Positions 22,301 to 34,600 are shown, numbered from the stretch's first letter. The stretch: DNA of 64,000 nt from Alopecurus myosuroides (GCA_028641055.1 CM054062.1:238920528-238984527), one strand, 5' to 3'. The notes: a model not told the origin generated them from the sequence alone. Numbers and translations: made by a program.

Positions 22301-22572
22301 TGCGGGACATTGCACTCGCCAGATCCGCAGTATATCAGCAATCCCTGCGAAACTATCATAGTCGCCGCATACGCCATAGAGCATTCGCGGTTGGAGATCT
22401 AGTGTTGCGACTCAAGCAGAAGGAAGGACACAAGCTCGAACCACCCTGGGAAGGACCCTTCATCATACACGAAGTCATCCCAGGTGTAGCCTACAGGTTG
22501 AAGAATCCATCGACTGGAGGAATCTATTCCAATCCTTGGAATATTGCACACCTCCGCAAATTTTATCCCTAG
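19339..22572 (+). CDS. Element B copy A pol: RT - RNase H - integrase, intact
   Basis: The frame is open from the codon after TAG 19,336-19,338 to TAG 22,570-22,572. The first ATG (19,402) gives 1,056 aa, but conserved pol residues (WEIFAW) lie before it, so it is probably made by stop-codon readthrough from gag-protease, whose frame it shares. Residues counted from that ATG: RT catalytic YVDD 175-178; RNase H Asp464 (YFDGSK) and Asp530 (YGDSN); integrase zinc finger from about His705 to Cys746; DDE triad Asp779, Asp839 (TDNGTNF), Glu875 (GQVER), with the D-x35-E spacing typical of integrases. The C-terminus ends NIAHLRKFYP with no chromodomain. No lesion was seen, so this copy may still give active enzyme. 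Confidence 0.92.
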   Translation, partial: ESALVKLLREYWEIFAWQPSDMPGIPREFAENSLEVFHDAKPIKQTTRRFSEPKQKALGEEVNRLLAAKFIREIKISTWLANPVLVPKKNTDILRVCIDYTSLNKHCPKDNFPLPRIDQIVDSTAGCQRLSFLDAYSGYNQIRMKREDEEKTAFITPHGVYCYTTIPFGLKNAGATYQRCMQRCLANLIGKNVQVYVDDIVIKTRVEDTLLEDIRETFDALNAYRIKLSPTKCVFGVPAGKLLGYLVSARGIEANPEKIQAILTMKEPTNLRGVQQLAGRLAALSRFIARLGEQALPFYKLLKKTDKFEWTSEAKQAFADLKRSLQSRRVLATPREGEPLFLYLAATNQVISTAIVVERPEEGKAYGVQRPIYYISEVLSPCKQRYPHYQKLAYGVVLTARKLKHYFQEHAITVVNDASLGTIMNNPMASGRIAKWNIELGAWGITYAGRSAIKSQVLVEFLSEWTELQTPGPPEYTSNWIMYFDGSKRNEGAGAGIVLISPQGDKLQYVLRLDFPSDDPASNNDAEYEALLHGMKMEIACGATRLMIYGDSNLIVQQTMKECDAIAENMIAYRDMYNLLEGSFKGCELKHIARSSNEEADRLANMGSTNTPIPPGIYFERMIKRSVKIKKATEAIGVPEIEVSPQVALIELIHNISRQVFLVKPVWTQKYLDYLTNRQLPADPREARQIIRRSKSFRVVNGELYKQSISGIIQRCIAPEDGKELLHDIHQGDCGHRASWKIITGKAFRAGFYWLTAATDAKNLVERCDACQRFAPRPHAPATELHMIPIAWPFAQWGLDMVGPLRNSTPGGYTHLLVAVDKFTKWIEATPVTSASAQCAVKFLDSIVCRFGVPHDIITDNGTNFTAKEMQQFCEEKGINFKFASVAHPQTNGQVERSNSLVSAGIKKRLLDRLHPAAGHWADELPSVLWSLRTTPNRSTKYTPFFMVYGAEAVLPEDVRFSAPRVVAYSEETSNRALAEDMDALDEMRDIALARSAVYQQSLRNYHSRRIRHRAFAVGDLVLRLKQKEGHKLEPPWEGPFIIHEVIPGVAYRLKNPSTGGIYSNPWNIAHLRKFYP

Positions 22573-22849
22573 GTTTACTTGTTCTCACAACAAATAAGGC
22601 TATGCTAGCCACTCTTGTAGCTCGAATACATGGCTTCTCAGTCATCGCAATAAAAACATGGTTTCTCCATCATATTCACTCGCAACTTCCTATTTTTACA
22701 CGCTCAAAAGTTACAGGAACACACCCCATAAACACACGGGGGCTACACCTACAACTAAGCATTACAGGAAAAAAGCATACATACAAGGTTATACACCTTA
22801 CAGCAGTTTTACAAACTATACAAGGTTACAGGATATGCACATCCGACAA

Positions 22850-25800
22850 TCAATCAAAGTGCTGAGCATTCTCAGTCGCCAAAACTCTATCTACCTCCTC
22901 AGAGGACAATCGGATGATTTTCTCCGCTGCGGGAAGAACAGCATCATAGAAGGGGGAAATATCATCGATTGGATCATCTGGGAGCCTGGCTACGGAGTTA
23001 AAATCTATTTCAGGATACCATATTCGGACGATAGAGCTACAACCGCGCCGCATGTCATTTGATTGCGCACACACGCGCGAACCTCTCCCTCACGTCCAAA
23101 CAACCTGAGAAGATAGCTCCAGTCTTCGGGGCCCCTTTCGAGTGGGTAGAAAGAAGCGTTCATCGCGATCAGGACCTCGTGAAAAGAACTCACGAGAATT
23201 CTCGCTTGCAGAACATGGAACTTCAAGGTGGCCATCACAAATCCTCGACTGTGATCAGACCAGAAGTTACTCGCATGAGGATTTGAGCTACCAGCCTCCT
23301 GAACAATGTGGTTTTCCACCCACTGCTTTTCTTCCCTGTCATCAGGTCTGACAACTGAACAACAAGCATGCTTGATCAGCTAAGGAAACAAAGCAAAAAG
23401 AAGACACGGGGGCTGTATTACTTACACAGCAAATCCCTCGCAACCAACGATAATTCATCCATCAGAAACTGCTCATGTTCAGCCGCCAGTTTCTGCTTGG
23501 ACTTCGCCACATCGGCTATACCGCGCAGAGCTTTAAGCTGACGCTCACCCTCCCGGACCTTATCACGAAGACCAGCATAGGTGCCAACGGCGGAAACAAG
23601 GGGATTTACTGGAGTAGCATGTCCACTTGAAGATTCTGCAACTACCCCCGTAGCCTAGAAGAATACAAGGAAAGAAGTAAGAAGCCCTATTCGAAGTATT
23701 TCTAGTCGCACATCCGACAAAAGTGCTCGGGGGCTACTCCCATCGGGAGAAAATACACAAACTACGGGAAGAAATTTCCAGAACGAACACTTAGATTAAA
23801 GACGATGAAAATACGGGAATACATCCCAACGTTCATTACATTCACAAAGGAAAGGAAAAAGAAGAACAAAACTAAGAAGCTACAGTGGTGCTCCCACTAG
23901 CGGCAGTCGCCCCTCCTTTCAGTCGAGCAAATAGCTCAGACAGCTTCCGAGCAAGAATGGTAGCCTGCTCGCCAAAACGAGAGAGCCGTACCTTTTTGCC
24001 CGTCGAGGGGTCGACTGGAAGAGCCGAGTAGGCCTCCTCCAAACCGTTGACTCCGTGTGCCAGCGCGAACTGGATCGTAGTCTTCGCGCCAGACTCCGAC
24101 TGGGAGACTGCGTAAGCATCCAGAAGATTGCCCTCCGAGAAGATCTTCAGCAGGCTGTCTAGCGCGGATGGAGGTACAGCGTTGGCGAGGAAGCGAATGT
24201 GCAGTTGCGACAACACTTGGATGACATCGCCAATCAAGGAGCACACTCCTTCGGCGTGCCTCTTGAGTTGAGCAAGTGTGTCGGTTAGCACATCTACCCG
24301 CTGGATCCCAGGGATCTCCAAAGGAACATCCAGAAGACCTGCAAAGGAAAAGAATCTCAAAATTTCGCAAGTTCACCAAGATAAAAGATACAATTGCGAG
24401 AGCCTAGGCCACTTACCCGCGAAACGCTCAGCAAGGGGACTGAGGAACGTGACAAGGTCAGAATCGGCCTTATTGCCAGCTTCCTCTTGATCCTTCAAAG
24501 TTTTTCTCGTATCCGCAAGTTGCCTATCAAGATCCTCCGACCGCATGCAGGAGGCCTCCAGCTCTTGTCGAATAGCCGCCAAATCAGCTTCCTGAGTGGT
24601 TGCCCGCTCAGAGAGCTTGACTTTCTCGGACTCCGAATATTCGAGTTGAGCTGCGCAATAACATTTGTTAGACATCAAGAATGGACACAAGAACAGAAAC
24701 AAGAGAAGACAATGAGACTTACTCTTAAGGAGCTCGTTCTCGGTCTGGAATCGACTACAGTGTGACTGAAGCCTATCGCATTCCGATTCGGCAAGAACAA
24801 CGCGGCGACCAATCGCCGCAAGCGAGTCAACAAGCGACTGCAAAAGCACAGAAGTAGAAGAATTAGAAGATATAAATTAGAGCCTGTACCCGATTAAATT
24901 CAATCGACTACAGCCTCGGGGGCTACTCCCATCGGGAGCACTGTCGTGCACCCGATAAAAAACAAGGCGAAGAAAATAAAACAAGATTTTGAGCCTGTAG
25001 CCGATCGCAAGCAATCGACTACAGCCTCGGGGGCTACTCCCATCGGGAGCACTGTCGTGCACCCGATAAAAATTCGAAGACAAACTACAAAGTTTACCTG
25101 GCCCGTGGCGCGGGAGAGAGGATCTGCGGAGCTGTCCGTCACTTCTTTCGAAGCTGAAGTCCTGGCGGCAAAGCTAGGAGCTTCACGCTCCACAGTCGCC
25201 GCATTGGGGGCTGCGCTGGGAGAATTCTGGACGGTGCCAGCATTGGGAGTCTCACCCGCAGTTCCTGCTTTGTTCCTCTTTTCGGGAGGAACAGAAGAAG
25301 CGTACCTGCGAGGGCTGATGGCCTGCACACTGCAGCAAAAAAGAACAAGGAATCAAACATAAGCGCAGAAGAAAGAACGTTCGACTAAGAACGAGGAAAA
25401 TAACTTACTCGTCATCTTCATCTTCATCCCGCAAATCCGCGTTCCAAGCGGTTGCGATTACTGGGAATGAAGGTGAAGGGGCGAGGGAGCGAAGTGGAGT
25501 CGCGGAGATAGGGCCTTCCCGGGCGATTCCTCTAAGGAATTATCCTTGGAAGTAGCCTCGTTATCGTCCTCTACCCGACGACGCTTGCAATGACGAAGGC
25601 CGCCATTCGAGCCCTCTGCATCATCCGAAGAATCGTCCTCGGAGCTCGAGGAAGCATCGGCTACACTGGTATCGGCTAAGCCGTCCAGGTGACTCGCCAA
25701 TAACTCTGAGGCGTCCTCTCCCGCAACTGGCGGGTAGCAGTTCGCCACTGCTAAGCTCTACAAAGAAGGCAGAGGAAGGCAAGGAAAATTTCAGTCGACC

Positions 25801-26819
25801 AAAGACTCAAAGCAAAGAAGAAAATAATGACAGACAGGAAGGATAAAACTAACCGCGGCTGGTGGAGGTTTCAAAGCGTCGAAGGCTTCGACTGTGCAGT
25901 CGGGGAACTTCTCCCCCACCTTCAAGCTGGTGACAGCCGCGATTTTCTTCTCGAACTCAACGTTCGAAAGTTCCTCGCGGCTCACTCGGCTAGGATCTTC
26001 AGCGCCTTGGTATTCCCACATGGTGGAAGGCCTTTGCTGCAGCGGTTGGATCCTGCGCTTCAGAAAAATACTCGCCAGGTGCAGCCCGTTGAGTACCACT
26101 CCAGCGGTTTGATCCCGGAGAGCGGACACTCTTGCGAGTAGGGGCGTGACAAGCTGGGTTTCTTCGGCTGATAGCTTGTGCGCCCAGGACTTCCGCCTCT
26201 TCAAAACAGCGAACGGGTGGAATTCCACGATCCCACCCGAGCTGTTGTCGATGACGTAAAACCACTTTTTCCGCCAGCCTTGGGCGGAGTCAACAAAGTG
26301 CATGTTGAACTAGCTGCTCTCTAGTCGCGCCTGGATCCCGAAGCCACCTGTGCGTAGCGGCTCGCCAGGCTCGGAGTCCACCCGCGATTTCTCGCGGAAG
26401 ATGCGAACTTTGAAGAGGGCCTTCCAAAGCGCCCAATGAGGGCGAATGCCAAGGAAACATTCGCAGAACACGATGAAGCACGAAATGTGCTGCACCGCGT
26501 TCGGAGGAAGATCGTGAAGCTGTATGCCATAGACATACAGCAACCCGAGGAGAAAAGGATGGAGAGGGAAGGAAAGACCCCGAGACACGTGGTCCGCGAA
26601 GACCACGCGCTCGTTCGACTGCGGGTTTGGTACCTCTTCTTTCTTCCCGAGGCGCACCCGCTTCTCAGATTCAGCCGGCAGCAGCCCCTCCCGCTGCATC
26701 TCCTTGATGCTCTTCGCGGTGGTATTGGGCGAACGCCAGTCGCCAGCTCGAGGCGCAGGTTGCGCGGAAACTTCTCCGGATGCGGAAGCGGCGGCACCAC
26801 GTCTTTTGCCTCCGGCCAT
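22850..26819 (-). pseudogene. Spliced antisense accessory gene of element B, copy A
   Basis: The ATG at 26,819 (minus strand) starts a gene in the 3' internal region. Exons bounded by GT/AG sites are about 26,819-25,854, 25,757-25,409, 25,322-25,098, 24,837-24,723, 24,650-24,417 and 24,338-23,872 (stop). Further coding exons at about 23,654-23,432 and 23,370-22,850 may be alternative 3' exons or a second gene. Exon 1 has the plant 'putative gypsy-type transposon' signature (SFPLHPFLLGLLYVYGIQLH, PF04195-like). Exon 2 is acidic/Ser-rich followed by a basic KRRR patch, and exons 4-5 look like coiled coil. Lesions: a Tyr codon turned to TAG at 26,310-26,312 and a 4-bp loss near 23,030. A nuclear or regulatory role is guesswork. 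Confidence 0.72.
23726..25049 (+). repeat. Three internal polypurine-tract-like motifs (copy A)
   Basis: CTCGGGGGCTACTCCCATCG occurs at 23,726, 24,915 and 25,026, the last two inside a roughly 110-bp direct duplication (24,881-25,073). CTCGGGGGCTACT is the same word that precedes LTR1-3. All three lie in introns of the antisense gene, and all are present in copy B (about 36,006, 37,194, 37,306). Confidence 0.75.
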
Positions 26820-26920
26820 GGCTAACAGTGTGAGCTCGAGCGCAAGGAGGAAGATGAGCACGAGGAAGAAGATGGTTGAAGGCGAAGGCTGGGAAAATTT
26901 TACCGCAGCGCTAAGTCCCG

Positions 26921-27194
26921 TATTTATACACGGAGCGGGTCAATCTCAGCCACTCGATGCGCTACGTGGCACGTATCGCAGCCACCACGTGTGAAGATGA
27001 AACGAAGGGACGGTGAACGCTGTTCCGTGCCACGATCTTAACAGAAGATCGTGCGCATTTACTGCGCGGTTCGCGTAAAAAACGGAAGCGGCGTCTCGCT
27101 TCCCGGTCAAAAAGCTGACTAAGTGGGCCAGCCCATCTGCTACCACTCCGTCACGTCCCATCAGGAGGAGAAAAGTGCGCCATGACGTCATGGC
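26921..27194 (-). promoter_or_regulatory. Putative promoter of the antisense gene, copy A
   Basis: On the minus strand a TATA box (TATAAATA, 26,921-26,928) sits about 100 bp upstream of the ATG at 26,819. Further upstream are the ACGT words CTACGTGGC and CCACGTGT (CACGTG at 26,986-26,991) and a perfect 16-bp palindrome GCCATGACGTCATGGC (27,179-27,194) containing TGACGTCA. Plant bZIP factors bind such ACGT cores. The arrangement looks like a normal pol II promoter driving transcription against gag-pol. That it is active is inference. Confidence 0.6.
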
Positions 27195-28041
27195 ACGCGA
27201 CATCAAGCTCAAGAATTGTCGAATGGAGAATTCAAACACGAAAACAACTTCGTATGAAAATTCCTTCGACTAAAAGCAACTCTTTTGAGAAACAAATCAT
27301 AACGCAAGACCTCTTTAAGACAAGAGAAAAATGCCCTATACAAGAAAACTCTTTCGTATGGGCACGGCACTCTAAGCATGAAAACTCTTTCATATGAGCA
27401 TAATTTTCCTCAGCACGGAAATCCTTTCGGTTGAAACTCAAACTGTCATTCGGGTAGATATTACCTGCCTCTTTTTTACACATGATAACTTACATCATAA
27501 AAACCTGGGTTGTTCAGCCGACTAGGCACATCCGGATGCCATATTCTTCGAATATGAAGGTAAGACCCAGAAAGATCTCTCTTAAGGGCCTGGAATCGCA
27601 CTCAAAAGCTGCGTCCTCCGGTGTGATTCCGTGTCAACAACACGAAGAAAAATCCTAGCGGACGCGCCGGGTACCCTCATAGGTTAAGTTCGACTCGATA
27701 AGTCCACAACGGCCCAGTCGCAACAATCACCTTATCGGGTTCGAGTCGGAGGTCTCGAATCTGTGTAGGCCAGGAATGTTTTTGCCCTAGTCGCAATTAA
27801 TTGGCCCTGATCTCTCGGGAGAGCCAAGCTACTGTGCCGCATCCTTCTGCAAATAAAGCCGCAATAACAGGCACCTAAGTCGCTCAACACTCGAGCATAA
27901 GGACTCATTGCACAGGGAACACACCCTTTAAAACAGTAAGCAGCCAAGCTGTTTATTCAAAAGAAAAAAAGCAAGGCCAAAAAAGGTTTGACCGTCTACT
28001 CGACTGGAAAATTCCCACTCGAGCAAACGCTCGGGGGCTAC

Positions 28042-28532
28042 TGACGAAGATATGGATTCTGGATCCTGCGGATAAGGACACCCCCTCTCAGGCCCAAGGT
28101 GAAGGCCCAAGAAGAGGAGCCCTTGGAATACTCCAGAAGGCCCACGTGAAGCCCACCCGCACTAAACTTGCGGGTTAAGCTAGGAAACATGTAACCGACC
28201 TAGCTAGGGTTCGAGTCCTCTCCGGGTAGAACTCGAGACCTGGCCGCCTATATAAGGCCAGGAGAGCCCTCGAGAGAGGACCAAGCAATACAGCACGACC
28301 AAAAGCCTTGAACCCGAGACCTACTCTCGATTCGAGCACCACCTTTGTAACCGATCTAATCATCAATACAGATCGACAGGAGGCAGGAGTAAGGGTTTTA
28401 CCTCTACGAGGGCCCCGAACCTGGGTAAATCTCGCCCCCTGTCTAGCCGACGATTCCGCCAGCGCTCATGGGTTCTCCTAATCGAAACCCGATTGGTTCA
28501 CCGAAGGGATTTGTTGAGTCAGGGATTCGACA
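28042..28532 (+). mobile_element. Element B LTR2 (shared by copies A and B)
   Basis: It is 491 bp, preceded by the polypurine tract at 28,030-28,041 and followed by the altered primer-binding site. TATA is at 28,248-28,257. It differs from LTR1 at about three positions. Confidence 0.92.
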
Positions 28533-31500
28533 AATGGCGCCATCTGTGGGAACAGCGGGCGCTGGATCACCGGCATCTTTGGCTTCATCGACATCAAACT
28601 CTCGTTGGAAACCGACAACTACGGCTCCGAACAATCCTGTACGGATCGGATCTGTCGTGGTCACACCGCACTCGCCGGAATCGCGCCCGGTATTCGAAGA
28701 TCTGGAGGAGAGCGTCACCCTGACGTTCGGGAGCCTCAAATTCGTGACGAACAGGGACGGAATCCTCCACTTCTCGGATGAATCGGAAACTGAATCTGGA
28801 GCTGTCGACTCACGCCGTCACCTGGAGAAAAGTGGCGAGTCCATCCGCTTCAACGCCAACGACTATCACACCCTCTCGACAGAGGAACCATCAAGAATTC
28901 AAGGAAACCTTCGACCTACGCCTAGGACGCACGAGCTTCGACTAGCTCAAGTCTGCATGGCAGGATCGGAACAAGGCTCGGAAACAGAACACAGCGCGAC
29001 AGAGCGCAACATAATCGGCGTCTCGCAGGAATCCTGGAAACGAGCAAAGGAAGCTATGCGAACAAGCAAGCCACCCGCAGCCGGGTCCTCACACGAAGAC
29101 ATGGTTGCCTACCACTATCACCTAGTGAGAGCAGCCACGATTATCAAAGATGCTCGGGTAGATCTGGCCCGCCGAAGAAAAGCGGCGGACGAATCAAGCC
29201 AGAGACGAGCTGGGCTGTCCGTAACACCCTCGGTCGGAACCCGACCCGCGAGGAAGGGACACGCATCCACATCCAGGAACGATGAATCCATACCCGAAAC
29301 AAACAGATCAATCACTCCTTCTCTCATGCGAGTCGACGACGACGGCAACGTGTACCCGCAAACTCCCGCTGCTGCGGTTCTAGCCGCGGCAACCTACATG
29401 CAGATGAACCAACCAACGGAAAGCGACCCTCGGGCAGAGCAATACAAGCAAATACGAAAAGGACTCGGATTGGCAGCGGCAAGGCTCGCCTCTCACGATC
29501 GCAAGAAGGCCGAGGAGCAGCAGGAGAAGGAGCGACGGGAGAAAGAGAAAGATAAAGAAACGTCCCGCAGGCACAGAAGCTCTTCACCAAGGAGGGATAA
29601 GTCACCACGCCGCGGTCGAGGAAAAGAAGCTAGACGCCGCGGCGACAGTTGAAGCAGCAGTGAAGATAGCCCGAGAGACAGAAGCTCGCGGCACCATAGC
29701 AGCCGCTCGAGAAAACGAAGCAAGGAACCAAGGAAAGATGACGACCGCGATCGGCCAGAATACGACGCGCGATCAGATCTCGCTCAAAAAAGGGTGGATA
29801 AGGCAAGGGCTTCACGATATCGCGAGCGCTCTTCGTCCGGCTCCTCGGATGACAAAACCTGCGGAGCACACTGTTTCGCTCGCAGCATCCGCGAAGCACC
29901 TCTACCCAAAAGGTTCAAGCTCAGCACGGAGGTAACGAAGTACGACGGCTCTCTCGAGCCCTCTCAGTGGCTAAGCGATTACCTCACGGCAGGAAAATGC
30001 CAACGTGGGAACAAGAACACGGCTATGCAATACCTCAATTTGCATCTTACCGGCGCGGCCCGCAGTTGGCTGGAAAGAAGACCAAAATCATGCTACGCAT
30101 CGTGGGATGATTTGCACCGCGATTTTTGCAAAAATTTCCAGTCGACTTACAAGAGGCCAGCTACCATCGAAGAACTACGAGCATGCAAGCAGAAGAGTGG
30201 CGAGTCCACACGCGAGTACATCCAACGATGGACCACGCTCAGGAATACCGCGGGAACTATCTCAGAAGAAGTAGCGATCGAAGCCTTCGCAAAAGGCGCC
30301 AGAAGAACTGCTTTTCGAGAGGAGCTAGGCAGGGCTGCACCCAAGACTATCGGAGAGCTAATGATCATAGCCGAAAAATGGGCTAACGGAGAAGATGCGG
30401 TGTGCAACGAAAGAGCATCATCACCCGCACACGATGACGATCGTCATGGTCGAAGAAAAAGAAGAAAATATTACGATCATGAGGATAGAGAGGAGTTGGT
30501 CGCCGCGGAATTCACGCGAAACCGCGATTCCGGTCGCCGTGGAAATCGCGAGTGGAGACCAAAGGCTGAAGAAAAATCCCCCGAGGAAGACCTTGATGCA
30601 TACTGCTCGCTACATCTATTCACAGATAAGCGCACGGGCAAAACTAAGGCAACACACCTGCTTAAGGATTGCCGAAAGTCCCATGACATCTCGGACGCAC
30701 TCGCGAGGAAAAGATCTGCCTCCACTCAAAATTACCCGCCGCTTCCAGGAGGAGGGCACCAAGGATTCCCGCCGCCACCACCACCACCTCCAACCGCAAA
30801 TCCAAACATGGCGCTAGCTGCAGTACCCGCACCACCGCAGAACGCCGGAGCCAACTCGTATCCGAACCCGGCAGGACAACTATGCATGGCAGTGCAGACA
30901 CCGCCAACACAGACCGAGTACCTGAAAATGGCGGACCAGCCAATCACGTTCTCGATGAAAGACCACCCACCACGAGTCTATCGACCAGGACACGCCGCCC
31001 TCGTCATCCAGGCGCAAATTGGCAACTACGACTTAGCCCGCGTATTCATGGATGGGGGCAGCGGCCTCAACATTATCTACGCGGATACACTCCGTCGGAT
31101 GAACAAGAACTTGGACGGCCTCCCGGAATCAGAAACATCCTTCCACGGGATAGTTCCAGGCAAGGCAGTCCGTCCACTCGGAACAATCAACCTAGAAGTT
31201 GTGCTAGGCACGCAGAGCAACTACAGGAGAGAGTTCCTCGACTTCGAAGTTGTCGACTGGCCTACACAGTACCACGCCATCTTGGGTCGAACAACGTTCG
31301 CCAGATTCATGACAGTACCTCACTACGCCTACCTGAAGCTCAAATTACCTGGCGAACATGGCGTAATCACCATTGACGGAGACTTTCAGAAATCCAACAA
31401 ATGCGACATTGAGTTCAACGAGATCGCAAAATCTTTCGGGATGCAAGAAGAATTTCAAGAGCTGGCAAAGACCACGGATCACTCCGTGATGCCCCTCACG

Positions 31501-31617
31501 AAGAAAAATGCGCCTGAGCTAGAGTTTAGCAACAACAGCGACACCCGAAAGCATCAAGTGCACCCGACAGACTCTGCGAAGACAGCGATGGTTTCAACAA
31601 CCCTCTCGCAAGCATAG
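28468..31617 (+). pseudogene. Element B copy B gag-protease (one premature stop)
   Basis: The gag frame starts at ATG 28,468 in LTR2 and is continuous to TAG 31,615-31,617 except for a TGA at 29,650-29,652. Copy A has CGA there, so this is a C-to-T change at a CpG. After it the frame continues through the capsid domain (about 30,024-30,250), the polyproline stretch, and the protease with FMDGGSGLNIIYADTL (about 31,045-31,094). There is no nested insertion here, so this copy shows the empty target site of the element in copy A. It lacks 60 bp relative to copy A just before MAVQT. The terminal UAG and its context are identical to copy A. Confidence 0.9.
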
Positions 31618-34600
31618 GAAAGCGCGCTCGTCAAACTCCTCCGTGAGTACTGGGAAATTTTCGCCTGGCAGCCCTCAGATATGCCAGGAATACCCAGGGA
31701 GTTTGCCGAGCACTCACTCGAAGTCTTTCCAGACGCTAAACCCATCAAACAGACCACGCGAAGATTTTCAGAACCCAAGCAGAAGGCGCTTGGAGAAGAA
31801 GTAAACAGATTGGTAGCTGCGAAATTCATCAGGGAGATCAAGATATCCACTTGGTTAGCAAACCCGGTGTTGGTCCCCAAAAAGAACACTGATATCCTTC
31901 GGGTGTGCATCGACTACACGTCATTAAATAAGCATTGCCCCAAGGATAATTTTCCCCTCCCGCGAATCGACCAGATCGTGGATTCTACAGCAGGCTGCCA
32001 ACGCCTCTCCTTCCTGGACGCCTATTCGGGATACAATCAGATCCGAATGAAAAGGGAGGATGAAGAAAAGACAGCATTCATCACACCTCACGGTGTCTAC
32101 TGCTACACAACAATGCCCTTCGGGCTGAAGAACGCAGGCGCAACATATCAGCGATGCATGCAAAGATGCCTCGCCAACCTCATTGGCAAGAACGTGCAAG
32201 TGTATATTGACGACATTGTCATCAAGACTCGAGTTGAGGACACACTCCTCGAAGATATTAGAGAAACATTCGACGCCCTCAACGCGTACAGGATCAAGCT
32301 CAATCCGACCAAATGTGTCTTTGGCGTTCCGGCAGGAAAACTTCTCGGGTACCTGGTATCCGCCAGAGGCATTGAAGCCAACCCGGAGAAAATACAAGCC
32401 ATCTTGACCATGAAGGAGCCAACCAACTTGCGCGGAGTCCAACAGCTCGCAGGGCGATTAGCCGCCCTAAGCAGATTCATCGCACGATTGGGAGAGCAAG
32501 CATTACCCTTCTACAAGTTGTTGAAGAAGACAGACAAATTCGAGGACATCAGAAGCTAAGCAAGCATTCGCAGATTTGAAGCGGTCATTGCAAAGCAGGC
32601 GCGTCCTCGCAACACCGCGAGAAGGGGAGCCACTTTTCTTGTACCTAGCCGCCACAAACCAGGTCATCAGCACAGCGATCGTGGTCGAACGACCTGAGGA
32701 AGGCAAAGCGTACGGAGTTCAACGTCCAATCTATTACATCAGCGAAGTGCTCTCACCATGCAAGCAACGCTACCCTCACTACCAGAAGCTCGCATATGGA
32801 GTCGTTCTTACAGCCCGCAAGCTCAAACATTATTTCCAGGAACATGCCATTACAGTGGTTAATGATGCGTCACTCGGGACGATCATGAACAACCCTATGG
32901 CATCCGGAAGAATAGCAAAATGGAACATCGAGTTGGGCGCTTGGGACATCACTTACGCAGGACGCAGCGCAATCAAATCCCAGGTACTTGTTGAATTCCT
33001 AAGCGAATGGACAGAACTGCAAACGCCAGGACCACCCGAGTACACGAGCAATTGGATAATGTACTTTGACGGGTCCAAGAGAAACGAAGGAGCAGGAGCT
33101 GGAATTGTTCTTATATCCCCTCAGGGAGACAAGCTGCAATACGTCCTACGATTGGACTTTCCGCCAGATGATCCGGCATCAAACAACGACGCATAATACG
33201 AAGCCTTGTTGCACGAGATGAAAATGGAAATCGCCTGTGGAGCTACTCGCTTAATGATCTACGGCGACTCCAATCTCATTGTGCAACAAACGATGAAAGA
33301 GTGTGACGCAATCGCCGAAAACATGATCGCGTATCGCGACATGTACAATCTACTCGAAAGAAGTTTCAAAGGATGCAAGCTAAAGCACATCGCAAGATCC
33401 AGCAACGAAGAAGCAGATCAACTGGCAAACATGGGTTCCACGAATACACCCATACCACCAGGAATATATTTCGAACGGATGCTCAAGCGATCGGTCAAAA
33501 TCAAGAAAACTGCAGAAGCAATAGCAGTGCCAGAAACAGAGGTCAGCCCGCAAGTCGCCCTAATCGAGCTCATTCATAACATATCACGACAGGTTTTTCT
33601 GGTCGAGCCAGTCTGGACGCAGAAATATCTCGACTACCTGACCAACAGACAGCTCCCGGCTGACCCACGCGAGGCTCGACAAATAATCAGACGCAACAAA
33701 TCCTTTCGGGTAGTCAATGGGGAATTATACAAGCAAAGCATCTCGGGAATACTTCAGCGCTGTATCGCACCCGAAGATGGCAAAGAATTGCTCCATGACA
33801 TCCACAAAGGAGACTGCGGACATCGTGCTAGCTGGAAAACAATAATGGGGAAGGCCTTCCGAGCAGGATTCTACTGGCTGACAGCAGCTACCGATGCAAA
33901 GAACCTGGTCGAACGATGCGATGCCTGTCAGCGATTCGCACCAAGACCACATGCACCTGCTACGGAATTGCACATGATACCCATTGCCTGGCCCTTCGCA
34001 CAATGGGGGCTAGACATGGTCGGACCACTACGCAATTCCACCCCTGGAGGATATACACACTTGCTGGTCGCGGTCGACAAATTCACCAAATGGATCGAGG
34101 CCACGCCAGTAACTTCGGCTAGTGCCCAATGCGCCGTCAAGTTCCTCGACTCCATTGTATGCAGATTTGGTGTGCCACACGACATCATTACAGACAACGG
34201 TACAAATTTCACAGCAAAGGAAACGCAACAGTTCTGCGAGGAAAAGGGCATCAACTTCAAGTTTGCTTCAGTTGCCCACCCGCAAACGAACGGACAAGTC
34301 GAGAGATCCAACGGCTTAGTTTCGGCTGGCATCAAGAAACGCCTACTCGATCGTCTACACCCCGCCGCAGGACATTGGGCAGACGAACTACCCTCCGTAC
34401 TATGGAGCCTCCGCACAACTCCTAACCGATCTACAAAATACACGCCATTTTTCATGGTATACGGGGTAGAAGCAGTCCTCCCCGAGGACGTTCGATTCAG
34501 CGCCCCACGAGTTGTGGCCTACAGCGAAGAAACCTCTAACAGGGCACTCGCGGAAGACATGGATGCACTCGACGAAATGCGGGACATCGCACTCGCCAGA

